Assembly: GCA_039649115.1 (NCBI GenBank)
Contig: JBBWZQ010000197.1
Span: 3,985 to 67,984, forward strand
DNA: 64,000 nt
Reading direction: 5' to 3'
Source: DATEJJ01 sp039649115
GTDB taxonomy: Bacteria; Actinomycetota; Actinomycetes; Mycobacteriales; Micromonosporaceae
Made by a program: the position numbers and the translations under genes. How positions within the stretch are numbered: position 1 is the first letter of the stretch; every line of letters starts with the position of its first letter. Positions 1 to 7,621 of the stretch are shown here, piece after piece. The notes beneath the pieces were generated by a model, which was not told the DNA's origin, ran no database searches, and saw only the letters and a list, made by a program, of their open reading frames with translations.

Positions 1-536
1 ATGAAGGAGTGCAACTCGTCGACGACCATGTACCGCAGCCCGCAGAAGATCCGCGGTGCGTGATCGCCGTGCCGGGCGAACAGCGCCTCCAGGGACTCCG
101 GCGTGATCAGCAGCAGGCCGGCCGGCGAGCGCAGCACCCGCGCCTTTCCGCTCGCGGGCGCGTCACCGTGCCAACGGTGTACCTGCAGGTCCAGCGGCTC
201 GCAGAGCTCGACGATCCGGTCGTACTGGTCGTTGATCAGTGCCTTCAACGGGCTGACATAGAGCGCCCCCAGACCGATGTCGTCGCCCGTGTCGCGGCGG
301 TCGGCGAGCGCGGTGCAGATCGGCAGCAGGGCCGCTTCTGTCTTGCCGCTCGCGGTGGCCGACGCGATGATCACGTCCTGGCTGCCCCCGATGATCGACT
401 CGGCGGCGCGTTCCTGTACGTCACGCAGCCGGTCCCAGCCCCGCTCATAGATCCAGCGCTGGATGCGCGGGTGGTACAGCTCGTACGCCCGCGACGGCGC
501 TGGTGGCTCAGAGCCGGAACGAGGTGAGCTCGTCAT
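1..536 (-). CDS. DEAD/DEAH-box helicase, Lhr/BrxHI-like (N-terminal part, cut by window edge)
   Basis: N-terminal ~178 residues of a superfamily 2 helicase that runs off the left edge. Visible in order: the helicase entry segment RLRDVQERA, motif I (SATASGKTEAAL), motif Ia region (LYVSPLKALINDQ), motif Ib (LLLITPESLEAL) and motif II in the form VVDELHSF. The DELH variant and the PLKAL segment are typical of Lhr-type helicases, which include BrxHI of type 2 BREX. The ATG chosen overlaps the 3' end of the upstream DUF2791 ATPase by 29 bp, so the two are co-transcribed, third and second in a leftward operon. Expected to unwind nucleic acid using ATP. The C-terminal domains are outside the window, so the exact subfamily is open. 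Confidence 0.85.
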   Translation of the reverse strand, partial: MTSSPRSGSEPPAPSRAYELYHPRIQRWIYERGWDRLRDVQERAAESIIGGSQDVIIASATASGKTEAALLPICTALADRRDTGDDIGLGALYVSPLKALINDQYDRIVELCEPLDLQVHRWHGDAPASGKARVLRSPAGLLLITPESLEALFARHGDHAPRIFCGLRYMVVDELHSF

Positions 537-1818
537 CGGCGGTGAGGTCGGAGTCAGGCGTCGGCGTGACCTCGACCGTGTCGAGCAGTTCCGACCAGCG
601 CAGGTGCGGGTGCTGATCGACGAGCGCCAGCAGGCCGAGGAAGCCGCGGATGGTCTCCCGGGGGTTCCGGAAGTACGCGTCCCCGATGCGCCGCGCGCAG
701 TGCGCCATGTAGGCGGTCAGCGCCTCGTCGGGCACCAGGTACCGTTCCGGGTCACCCCCGGCGTACACGTGCCGCAGCTTGGTCAGCAGCACGTACATGT
801 CTTCGGGGGTGAGGTTCGCCAGGCGAAGCACGGGCCCGGAGTGATCGACCCTGTCGGCCGCGGCGAAGGCGTTGTCGGCCAGCCGTGATGCCAGGGCCGG
901 GTACGAGAACAAGCCGCGTCGCGTGTCGAGCAGGAACTCGGGCGTACCGCCGAACAGGAACCCCAGGTGCGCCGCGCCGCCCTGCAGGCTGTCGTTGACG
1001 ATCCGCAGAACCTGCTCGTAGTTGGCGTTGCGGGCGGCCGAACCCGCGAGCTTGTAGAGGTTCACCATCTCGTCGACGCAGACCAGCAGCCCGCCGAAGC
1101 CGGCGAGCCGGACGAAGCACGCCATCAGCTTGAGGTGGTCGTACACCGTGGCATCGTCGACGATCGTCCGCACGCCGAGGGCGGCCCGCGCGTCTACCCG
1201 GCTGGTGAACTCGCCGCGCAGCCAGCGCACCGCGTCGGTGCGCAGCCGTTCGTCGCCGCTGTCGTAGCCGCGCCAGTACGCGCCCACCACGGCCGCGAAA
1301 TCGTACCCGCCCGCGAGCTCGGACAGCGCCGCGAGCCGGGTGGCGATCGCGTCGTCCGGCCGGTCGCCGGTGGCATTGGCCTCGCTGATCGCGCCGGTCA
1401 CGAACCGCTCGACGACGCTCGCCAGCGCCCCGCCGTCGGGGCGTGACCGGGTGGCGAGGTTGCGGGTCAGCTCGGCGTACAGGCCGCGGGCCTGGCCGGA
1501 GGCCGCGTGCAGGCGGCGATCGGGCGACAGGTCGGCATGCACGGTGACCAGCCGCCGCTCCAGCGCGATCGAACGGATCAGCTGCAGGAAGAACGTCTTA
1601 CCCGAGCCATACTCGCCGATGATGAACCGGCAGGCGGCACCGCCATCGGCGACGCGGTCGAGGTCGTTCAGCATGTCCCGCACCTCGGCGACCCGGCCGA
1701 CCTGGATGTGCTGCTGCCCGAGGCGGGGCACGACCCCGGCGCGCAGAGATGCGATGATCGCGTCCCGCTCGCGGGGCCGGATCCGCTGGACCTGTCCCGG
1801 CGGCACGTCTGAGGTCAT
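508..1818 (-). CDS. BrxD-like P-loop ATPase (DUF2791 / BREX ATP-binding domain family)
   Basis: 436-residue AAA-type ATPase. Walker A is IIGEYGSGKTFF (residues ~66-77) and Walker B is LLVCVDEMVNL (~243-253). A sensor-like segment GFLFGGTPEFLLD follows, then a C-terminal helical region (YFRNPRETIRGFLGLL) usual for DUF2791 proteins. BrxD of type 2 BREX belongs to this family and is commonly encoded next to an Lhr-like helicase, as here. The ATG start overlaps the TerB gene stop as ATGA, which fixes the start and implies translational coupling. Family knowledge suggests a DNA-translocation or switch role. The specific job in this cluster is inferred only from neighbours. Confidence 0.85.
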   Translation of the reverse strand: MTSDVPPGQVQRIRPRERDAIIASLRAGVVPRLGQQHIQVGRVAEVRDMLNDLDRVADGGAACRFIIGEYGSGKTFFLQLIRSIALERRLVTVHADLSPDRRLHAASGQARGLYAELTRNLATRSRPDGGALASVVERFVTGAISEANATGDRPDDAIATRLAALSELAGGYDFAAVVGAYWRGYDSGDERLRTDAVRWLRGEFTSRVDARAALGVRTIVDDATVYDHLKLMACFVRLAGFGGLLVCVDEMVNLYKLAGSAARNANYEQVLRIVNDSLQGGAAHLGFLFGGTPEFLLDTRRGLFSYPALASRLADNAFAAADRVDHSGPVLRLANLTPEDMYVLLTKLRHVYAGGDPERYLVPDEALTAYMAHCARRIGDAYFRNPRETIRGFLGLLALVDQHPHLRWSELLDTVEVTPTPDSDLTADDELTSFRL

Positions 1819-4037
1819 CCAAGCATCTCCCTTAGCACGTCGCCGATGACGCTCAGCGTAGCGTCGCCCTCGACAACGGGACCGCCGGTGGCTTCCAGCG
1901 CGGCCTCGTTCAGCAGGTCGAGCGCGCCGTCCGGCAGGACCCCGTGCGCGTTCGCCAGCGCCGCGTACTCCTCTCGTGTCCACGACGGCCGTGCGGCGAG
2001 CACGCGAAGCAGCAGGCTGTGCGGGTGGTCGAGGCCGGGAACGGGATCCGCCCGACGGTTCTCGGCCGGCGGCGGTGGGGCGACAGCAGGCTGTGGCGCG
2101 GCCCGCTGCGGTGGCGCGGGCGGTTCGTCCCCGGCGAAGACTTCGGCGAGGAGCGTGCCGACCACCGCGGTCTCCGCGACCTTGCGGGCGATCAACGCCG
2201 GGTCGAGGGCGACCGCGGGGGCCGCCGGGACGGTCCACGGCAGCGCGTACCCGCCGGTGGCCGGATCGGCCGGCCGAATCATCACCGGCTCGTCCCCGCC
2301 GTACGGCTCGCCCCGGGACGGCCGCGGCCCGTCGCCCGGAGCCGTCAGGTCTGCCGGTGCGGCCACGCTCTGTTCGTGTAGCCGGCGGAACACCAGGTCA
2401 CCGTCCAGCCTGAACGCCTGGTAGATCCGGGTAAGTGCGGCGACCGTCATCGGCACGATCGCCGGGTCTGCGGCCGCGGCGACGCGGATCAGGTAGCGAC
2501 TCCCGATCTCGCGCTCTGTCGGTCCGAGTGGCGCGGTCTGCCTGGGCAGCCGGTCGGCGTCCACCCCGACGGCCAGCAGCCAGCACAGGCGGGCGGTGAG
2601 GCGCGGACGCTCGGCCGGGGCCAGCCCCAGCGCCATCGCCAGGTCAGGCACCGTGGCGAGGACGGCCTCGGCGGCCGCGCTCTGCGGATCGACCGGTCGG
2701 GCGGCCAACGCCACCGCGGCGGCACACCGCGCGATCAGCGCCGCCGCCGCGAACTCCCGCCCCGGCCGGTCAGACGCCTCCGCCGCAGGACGGAACAGTA
2801 CGGCCGGCCCGTCGGCCAGCGGCGGCGCGCCGAAGCGGACGTCCGGCTCGAGCGCCACGCCGAGCAGCGCGAGCACCTCAATGAGTGTCGTGGCCTCGTC
2901 GCGGGTCATCTGGCCGGGGGTCGCCGACGACCAGAACCGCCGGAACTCGGCCGCGTCGATGAGCTTCCGGGGCCGCCCGTCGAGGTGCGCCTGCGCCCAC
3001 TCCCGCAGGGCGCCCAGCCGCCCGCCGTGGGCGTCGACCAGCTCGGCGGGCAGGACGGCCGCGGCCGCGAGCGACCCGCGGCCCTCGGGGAACCTGGCGA
3101 GCCACCGGCTGTACGGGTTGAGCGTCGCCGCCACCTCGTCGACCAGCCGGACCAGTTCGCGTACACACTGCGGTTCCCGGAGCACGTCGGGCAGGTCCTC
3201 GCGGCAGACCAGGGTGGCGGTCAGGCCCGGGTTGGCCGGCTGGTACCGCAGGCGGATGCCGGCCGCGTCGTCCGGCGGGATGAGCCCCGGACCGTGGCGT
3301 GCCTGGTATCGCGCCGTGAACAGCCGGTCGAACTCGGCGGGGCAGCGGTCCTGCGCGGCACGCCGGGTCAGCGCCGAAAGACTGCCGATCCACGCGAGCG
3401 CCCAATCGGCGGGTACGGGGGTAGCGGTCGCGGCGAGCCGGGCCAGCGCCACCCGTACCGCCATGTCGGTCCCGGCCGGCCCGGCCCTCGCGACGGGCCG
3501 CGTGGCGCGCGGCGCGGCGAGCAGTTCCAGCAGGGCGAGCAGGCGTTCGACCGGGTTCCGGAACACCGGGCCGGTATCGCCGTACCGCATCCGCAGTCGC
3601 TGGACCTCGGCGGTGATCGCCGACAGTTCCGGGCCGACCGCCGGATCATCCCCGGTGTCCGCGACGACCCGCCGCTCCAGACCGAAGCAGAAGAGCAGCA
3701 CCAGGCCGGCGGGCGCGTCGGTCTGCCGCCCGTCCGCGAGCCACCGCAGGTACGCCGCGCGGGCGGCCGGCGAGATCAGGTGGTATGCCGTCGGGAGGCC
3801 GGGCAGCCGGCCGGCGGGTGGCGAGGAGCCGGCCGCGACCGGGAGATCCGGATTGATGAGCGCCGGTTCGACGCCACCGGTCATCGAACGGAGGTGTCGC
3901 CCGACGTAGATCATGCCGCCGGGGATATGGTGTCCCGCGACCCTCGTGCCCAGTCCGGGCGGAACCCACCGCCACTCGACCAGAGATCCGGGTCGGTGGA
4001 CTGTCACGGGCTCGACTGTATCCCCCATCGATACCAT
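1815..4037 (-). CDS. TerB_N / TerB / TerB_C domain protein
   Basis: About 740 residues. The N-terminal third has the TerB_N signature (PTAYHLISPAARAAYLRWLADGR). The middle has a TerB-like helical segment (YLIRVAAAADPAIVPMTVAAL followed by a Tyr-containing helix). The C-terminus has a TerB_C-type ending (EEYAALANAHGVLPDGALD, then LNEAALEATGG). A proline/alanine-rich linker around residues 630-660 joins the last two. Proteins of this architecture are often found in defence- and stress-associated clusters; the biochemical role is unknown and a scaffold is a guess. It is the first gene of the leftward operon. The start could be 4037 (ATG) or 4028 (ATG, nine bases downstream); either leaves only about 13-40 bp to the divergent gene, so the mRNA may be leaderless. 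Confidence 0.8.
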   Translation of the reverse strand: MVSMGDTVEPVTVHRPGSLVEWRWVPPGLGTRVAGHHIPGGMIYVGRHLRSMTGGVEPALINPDLPVAAGSSPPAGRLPGLPTAYHLISPAARAAYLRWLADGRQTDAPAGLVLLFCFGLERRVVADTGDDPAVGPELSAITAEVQRLRMRYGDTGPVFRNPVERLLALLELLAAPRATRPVARAGPAGTDMAVRVALARLAATATPVPADWALAWIGSLSALTRRAAQDRCPAEFDRLFTARYQARHGPGLIPPDDAAGIRLRYQPANPGLTATLVCREDLPDVLREPQCVRELVRLVDEVAATLNPYSRWLARFPEGRGSLAAAAVLPAELVDAHGGRLGALREWAQAHLDGRPRKLIDAAEFRRFWSSATPGQMTRDEATTLIEVLALLGVALEPDVRFGAPPLADGPAVLFRPAAEASDRPGREFAAAALIARCAAAVALAARPVDPQSAAAEAVLATVPDLAMALGLAPAERPRLTARLCWLLAVGVDADRLPRQTAPLGPTEREIGSRYLIRVAAAADPAIVPMTVAALTRIYQAFRLDGDLVFRRLHEQSVAAPADLTAPGDGPRPSRGEPYGGDEPVMIRPADPATGGYALPWTVPAAPAVALDPALIARKVAETAVVGTLLAEVFAGDEPPAPPQRAAPQPAVAPPPPAENRRADPVPGLDHPHSLLLRVLAARPSWTREEYAALANAHGVLPDGALDLLNEAALEATGGPVVEGDATLSVIGDVLREMLG

Positions 4038-4050
4038 CACGTGAAGCGGA

Positions 4051-4902
4051 ATGGGGCCCTCAACGGTGACACGAACAGAGATCGCGTATGACGTCCACGC
4101 CGATCGGGACACCGGCGCGTTCGAGGCGGCGCTCGCCGCGACGGAACGCGAGGTCGACAGCGCGCTGCGGGCTGCCGGCGTCACGGTCCGCGAGCTGAGG
4201 CGCGCGCTCGCGGCGGCGCGGACCGGTCAGGTCCGCGACCTGCGCAAGGCGCTGTCCGCCGCCTGCTCGGCGGCCGGCGGTCTGGCAGCGGAGACCGGCA
4301 CGCTCGCGTTCGATTTCGACGAACAGGCGCATCTGGCGTCCGGCGCGTACGTCAAGGAGTTGCTCGCCGAGGCCGCGGCCCGGGGCGTCACGATCATGGA
4401 GGATGACGACCGGCTGTTGTGCTACCCCTCGCTGGTGCGCCTGTTGCCGGCCGACGCCGCGGTCGAGATCGACAAGGTCCGGGATCGGCGGCTGCGGCCG
4501 TCGGTGTTGGCCGCCGCTCTGGCGCGCGGGCAGGATCGCGGCACCCGGTTCAAGGCCGAGCAGTTCCTGGACAGTCTGCGGTCCGGGTACGAGCTGGTCG
4601 TCGCGAGCCAGGGCAAGCGCTCCGACGCCGTAGTTCGGTTGGCGGATGTCTGGTCGGTGCTCACGATGCTGCCCGGGCAGCGATCGGCGTACTCCAAGCA
4701 GGAGTTCGCCCGCGATCTGTACCTGCTCGACCAGAGCGGGGTCACCAGTACGCCGCGCAACCCCCGGACCCTGCGGTGGTCGGCGAGCACCGGCACGAAG
4801 GGCGCCGGGACGCTGGTCACGGTAGCCCGCGATGGCCGACAGCAGCGGTACTGGGGGGTGTCGTTCACGGCGCCGGAGGAGGCACCGGGGGGCCAGCCGT
4901 GA
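4051..4902 (+). CDS. Unrecognised protein opening the rightward operon
   Basis: 283 residues from ATG 4051 or 278 from GTG 4066; neither has a convincing ribosome binding site at good distance. The N-terminal half is predicted helical and rich in Ala/Arg/Glu (for example AATEREVDSALRAAGVTVREL), suggesting coiled coil. The C-terminal quarter (SKQEFARDLYLLDQSGV then RYWGVSF) could be a winged-helix-like fold, which is only an impression. I recognise no catalytic motif. It overlaps the next gene as GTGA, so it is translationally coupled to the DUF2791-like genes, and it starts only 13 bp from the divergent TerB gene. A role in the same system, possibly as an adaptor or DNA-binding subunit, is inference. 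Confidence 0.75.
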   Translation: MGPSTVTRTEIAYDVHADRDTGAFEAALAATEREVDSALRAAGVTVRELRRALAAARTGQVRDLRKALSAACSAAGGLAAETGTLAFDFDEQAHLASGAYVKELLAEAAARGVTIMEDDDRLLCYPSLVRLLPADAAVEIDKVRDRRLRPSVLAAALARGQDRGTRFKAEQFLDSLRSGYELVVASQGKRSDAVVRLADVWSVLTMLPGQRSAYSKQEFARDLYLLDQSGVTSTPRNPRTLRWSASTGTKGAGTLVTVARDGRQQRYWGVSFTAPEEAPGGQP

Positions 4903-5876
4903 CCGAGGCGAGTCTCGGCGTGGCCGAGTACCTGGACTTCGTGGAGCGCGACTACCTCACGGGATACATCGCCCGGGGCGGCAGCGCGGTCAAGCTGTTC
5001 TCCGTCGGCGACGAGGCGGTGGGTCGGGAGCTTGCCAGCGGACTCGCGGGCCTCGGTGATGGCTTCATCCACGTGTCGGTCGATGCCGCCACGACCCGAG
5101 TCCACCTGATCGACCAGGTGTTCACCGCAATCGCCCGGCAGATCGACTGGGTCTACCTGGCCGGGGCCCTCGTGCGCCGCGCGCTCGAGGCTGCCGCCTT
5201 CCCTGTGCCGGCCGGGCACGACCGTATCGACCTCGCCGAGATAGCTCGCCACCACGAGGTTGACGCCGTCGAGCTCTACCGCAGCGCGCGCCGGTCGATC
5301 GAACACCTCGTGCTGCGAGACGCCGCGTTGAGCCACGACTTCCGCATCGCGATGCTGCGCCTGTGCCAGGAGCGCCTCGGACGCGGCGACGTCAGCGCCA
5401 CGGAACGGGAGACCGTCGTCGGCTGGCTGTGCGGCGACCGGCTGCCCGCGGCGGACCTGCGCCGGGTTTCTCTGCACAGCAAGGTGGCCCGGCACAACGC
5501 CTGGCCGCTGCTGTACTCGCTGACCCGCTGGCTGCGCGTCGCCGGGCACTGCGGGCTGGTGCTGCATTTCGACCTGGATCGGCTCGCGGTCGCGCGGCGC
5601 CCGCCGGTCGGGCTGCGCGACGGGCACTACTATTCCAAGGCGGCGATCCTCGACGCGTACGAGGTGCTGCGCCAGTTCGTCGACGCGACCGATGAACTGG
5701 AAGGTTTGTTCGTGGCGGCGCAGGTGCCGGCCGTGCTGGTGCACGACGACAAGCGCGGTCTGCCGGCGTACACGGCGCTCCAGCTCCGCGTCGCCGATGA
5801 GGTTCGCGACCGGCGGCGCATCAACCCGTACGCCGCTCTGGTCCGGATCGGCCCGCAGATGGGAGCGGTGGCGTGA
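4899..5876 (+). CDS. DUF2791-like protein lacking a P-loop (probable inactive ATPase subunit)
   Basis: 325 residues with the general layout of BREX ATP-binding-domain proteins but without Walker A: where GxxGxGKT is expected the sequence reads KLFSVGDEAVGREL (~32-45), with no lysine-Ser/Thr. A Walker B-like strand remains (LVLHFDLDRLAV, ~213-224), followed by a conserved-looking stretch YYSKAAILDAYEVLRQF and DATDELEGLF. GTG start and stop overlap both neighbours as GTGA. The likeliest reading is a degenerate paralogue acting as a structural partner of the intact ATPase encoded directly downstream. Homology to DUF2791 is judged by eye and should be treated as probable. Confidence 0.7.
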   Translation: MTEASLGVAEYLDFVERDYLTGYIARGGSAVKLFSVGDEAVGRELASGLAGLGDGFIHVSVDAATTRVHLIDQVFTAIARQIDWVYLAGALVRRALEAAAFPVPAGHDRIDLAEIARHHEVDAVELYRSARRSIEHLVLRDAALSHDFRIAMLRLCQERLGRGDVSATERETVVGWLCGDRLPAADLRRVSLHSKVARHNAWPLLYSLTRWLRVAGHCGLVLHFDLDRLAVARRPPVGLRDGHYYSKAAILDAYEVLRQFVDATDELEGLFVAAQVPAVLVHDDKRGLPAYTALQLRVADEVRDRRRINPYAALVRIGPQMGAVA

Positions 5877-7108
5877 CTCGTGCGGACGACGTGCTCGCCT
5901 GTCGGCGGGCGATCGAGGCGCTTCGGGCGGGCGTACCCAACCGCTACGCCGTCGCGGCGCTCGGGAGCGGGCAGCCGGCCATCGAGGACCGGTTCCACGC
6001 TTTGTGCGCGGCGGCGGCCGGCGGCACTGCGGGCGGGCTGCTGCTGGGCGGCGGGTTCGGCGCCGGCAAGACGCACCTGCTGGAGCACCTGGCCCGGCTC
6101 GCGCTGGACGGGGGTTACACGGTCAGCCGCGTGGTGATCAGTAAGGAGACGCCGCTGCACGACCCGGTCAAGGTGTTCCGGGCGGCCGTGGAGACTGCGG
6201 TACGGGCCGGACAGGCGAGGCCGGCGCTCATCGAGGCGGCCGCCGCGCTGGACCTCGACGGGCGGGCGTACGCGGAACTGCTGCGCTGGGCGACCTCGAC
6301 GGGCTCCGGGCTCAACGAGCGGTTCCCGGCCACGCTCGCGCTGTTCGCACATCTGCGCGACCAGGACGCGGCGTACGCGGATGCGATCACGCGGTTCTGG
6401 TCCGGCGACCCGATCGCGGTCCCCGAACTGCGGCGCCGGATGCGGGAGATCGGCGAGCAGCGACCGGTGTTGTCGCCGGTGTCGGCGGCGGAGCTGGGCC
6501 GGCAGCGGTTGCGATTCGCCGCCCGGCTGCTCACGGCCGCCGGCGCGGCCGGCTGGGTCGTGCTGTTCGACGAGGTCGAGCTGATCGGGCGGTACTCGCT
6601 GCTCCAGCGTGCCAAGTCGTACGCAGAGCTGGCGCGGTGGATGCGCGGTGACCTTGGCGGGCCGGGGGTTCCGGTCGCGGCGGTGTTCGCGATGACCGAC
6701 GACTTCGAGGCTGCGGTCATCACCGGGCGCAACGACCGGGAGCTCGTGCCGTCGAGGCTGCGGGCCAAGGAGACGCCGGAGGCCGATGACCTGGCCGCCG
6801 CGGCGCAACTCGGCATGCGGATCATAGACCGGGAGACGCGGCTGCTCACCCCGCCGGACGAGCTGGAACTCAAGCAGGCCTACACCCGGCTGCGGGAGAT
6901 GCACGGACTGGCGTTCGGGTGGCAGCCGCCGGACGTGGCCGGCCTGGAGCGGCTCGGCGCGACCCGGATGCGCCAGTACGTCCGATCCTGGATCAACGAG
7001 TGGGACCTGGTACGGCTGGACCCGGAGTACCGCCCGGAGACCGAGATCCTGCATGTGTCGAGCGACTACCGCGAGGACCCCGATCTGGAGCGCACCGATG
7101 CGGGTTAG
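5873..7108 (+). CDS. Second DUF2791-like P-loop ATPase
   Basis: 411 residues. Walker A LLGGGFGAGKTHLLEHLA (~57-74) and Walker B WVVLFDEVELIG (~228-239) are intact. Upstream of Walker A is the N-terminal element RRAIEALRAGVPN typical of the family, and a sensor-like VAAVFAMTDDFEAAV follows Walker B. Third gene of the rightward operon, coupled to the preceding one by GTGA. It is a distant paralogue of the ATPase at 508-1818; the two share family features but little direct identity. Probably an NTP-driven subunit of the same machine as the helicase and TerB protein. The target and trigger are unknown. Confidence 0.8.
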   Translation: MTRADDVLACRRAIEALRAGVPNRYAVAALGSGQPAIEDRFHALCAAAAGGTAGGLLLGGGFGAGKTHLLEHLARLALDGGYTVSRVVISKETPLHDPVKVFRAAVETAVRAGQARPALIEAAAALDLDGRAYAELLRWATSTGSGLNERFPATLALFAHLRDQDAAYADAITRFWSGDPIAVPELRRRMREIGEQRPVLSPVSAAELGRQRLRFAARLLTAAGAAGWVVLFDEVELIGRYSLLQRAKSYAELARWMRGDLGGPGVPVAAVFAMTDDFEAAVITGRNDRELVPSRLRAKETPEADDLAAAAQLGMRIIDRETRLLTPPDELELKQAYTRLREMHGLAFGWQPPDVAGLERLGATRMRQYVRSWINEWDLVRLDPEYRPETEILHVSSDYREDPDLERTDAG

Positions 7109-7621
7109 CCGTGCTCGTGCAGTCCGACGGTCATCTTCGGCTTCGATATTATCCGCAGTCTGACCTGCCCAAATTCTTGTTGTTAGAACACATGTCCTAT
7201 ATCGTCAGACTTCATGGACAAGCGGCACCACTGGTGGGACGCTCCCGCCCGGCGGCATCGGGCACAGCGCGGAGTTGGGCCGTTCCGGCCCCCCTGACGA
7301 TGGCGAGGTCTGGCGATTCTGGTGGCGAACACGGCAAGCCGACGTCGACACCACCTAGCTATATCAATCTGTCGCGGGCTCGCTGCCCACGGTAACGAGC
7401 CTTAAGATCGTGTTGTGCTCGTAGCGAGGCATACGCTGTGCCACCGGCCACCGCGGCCCGAGACGACCCCGGCATGGGCCGTCCAGGACCCGGGTCAGGC
7501 CGTCACCAGGCCGTCTCACGCCACCGCGACAGTGCCGGGGGCGCGCCGAGCGTCCCAAGGAATTGGCTGGTCAGAGTAACAATCGAGTTTGCCACGGAAG
7601 CGACAGAGGTAGGTTCCTCAG
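7109..7621. other. Gene-free spacer with an AT-rich stretch
   Basis: No convincing gene in about 510 bp. The segment near 7130-7225 is clearly less GC-rich than its surroundings and holds an 8-bp inverted repeat, AGTCTGAC at 7157-7164 and GTCAGACT at 7204-7211, around a 39-nt loop. The following sequence must contain the ku promoter, but I see no clear -35/-10 pair. The spacer marks the boundary between the left-end cluster and ku; the base-composition dip may be a trace of insertion or a regulatory region. Confidence 0.6.

Noticed and set aside
50..80. Possible frameshift in the helicase near the left edge
   Set aside because: Careful reading of both strands gives one continuous frame through to the VVDELHSF motif.
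1..7108. Calling the left-end cluster BREX or Pgl
   Set aside because: Only BrxD- and BrxHI-like parts are present; no methylase, PglZ, BrxC/PglY or kinase is visible.
7157..7211. Inverted repeat AGTCTGAC/GTCAGACT as a terminator of the rightward operon
   Set aside because: The 39-nt loop is too long and there is no T-run; kept only as part of the spacer.
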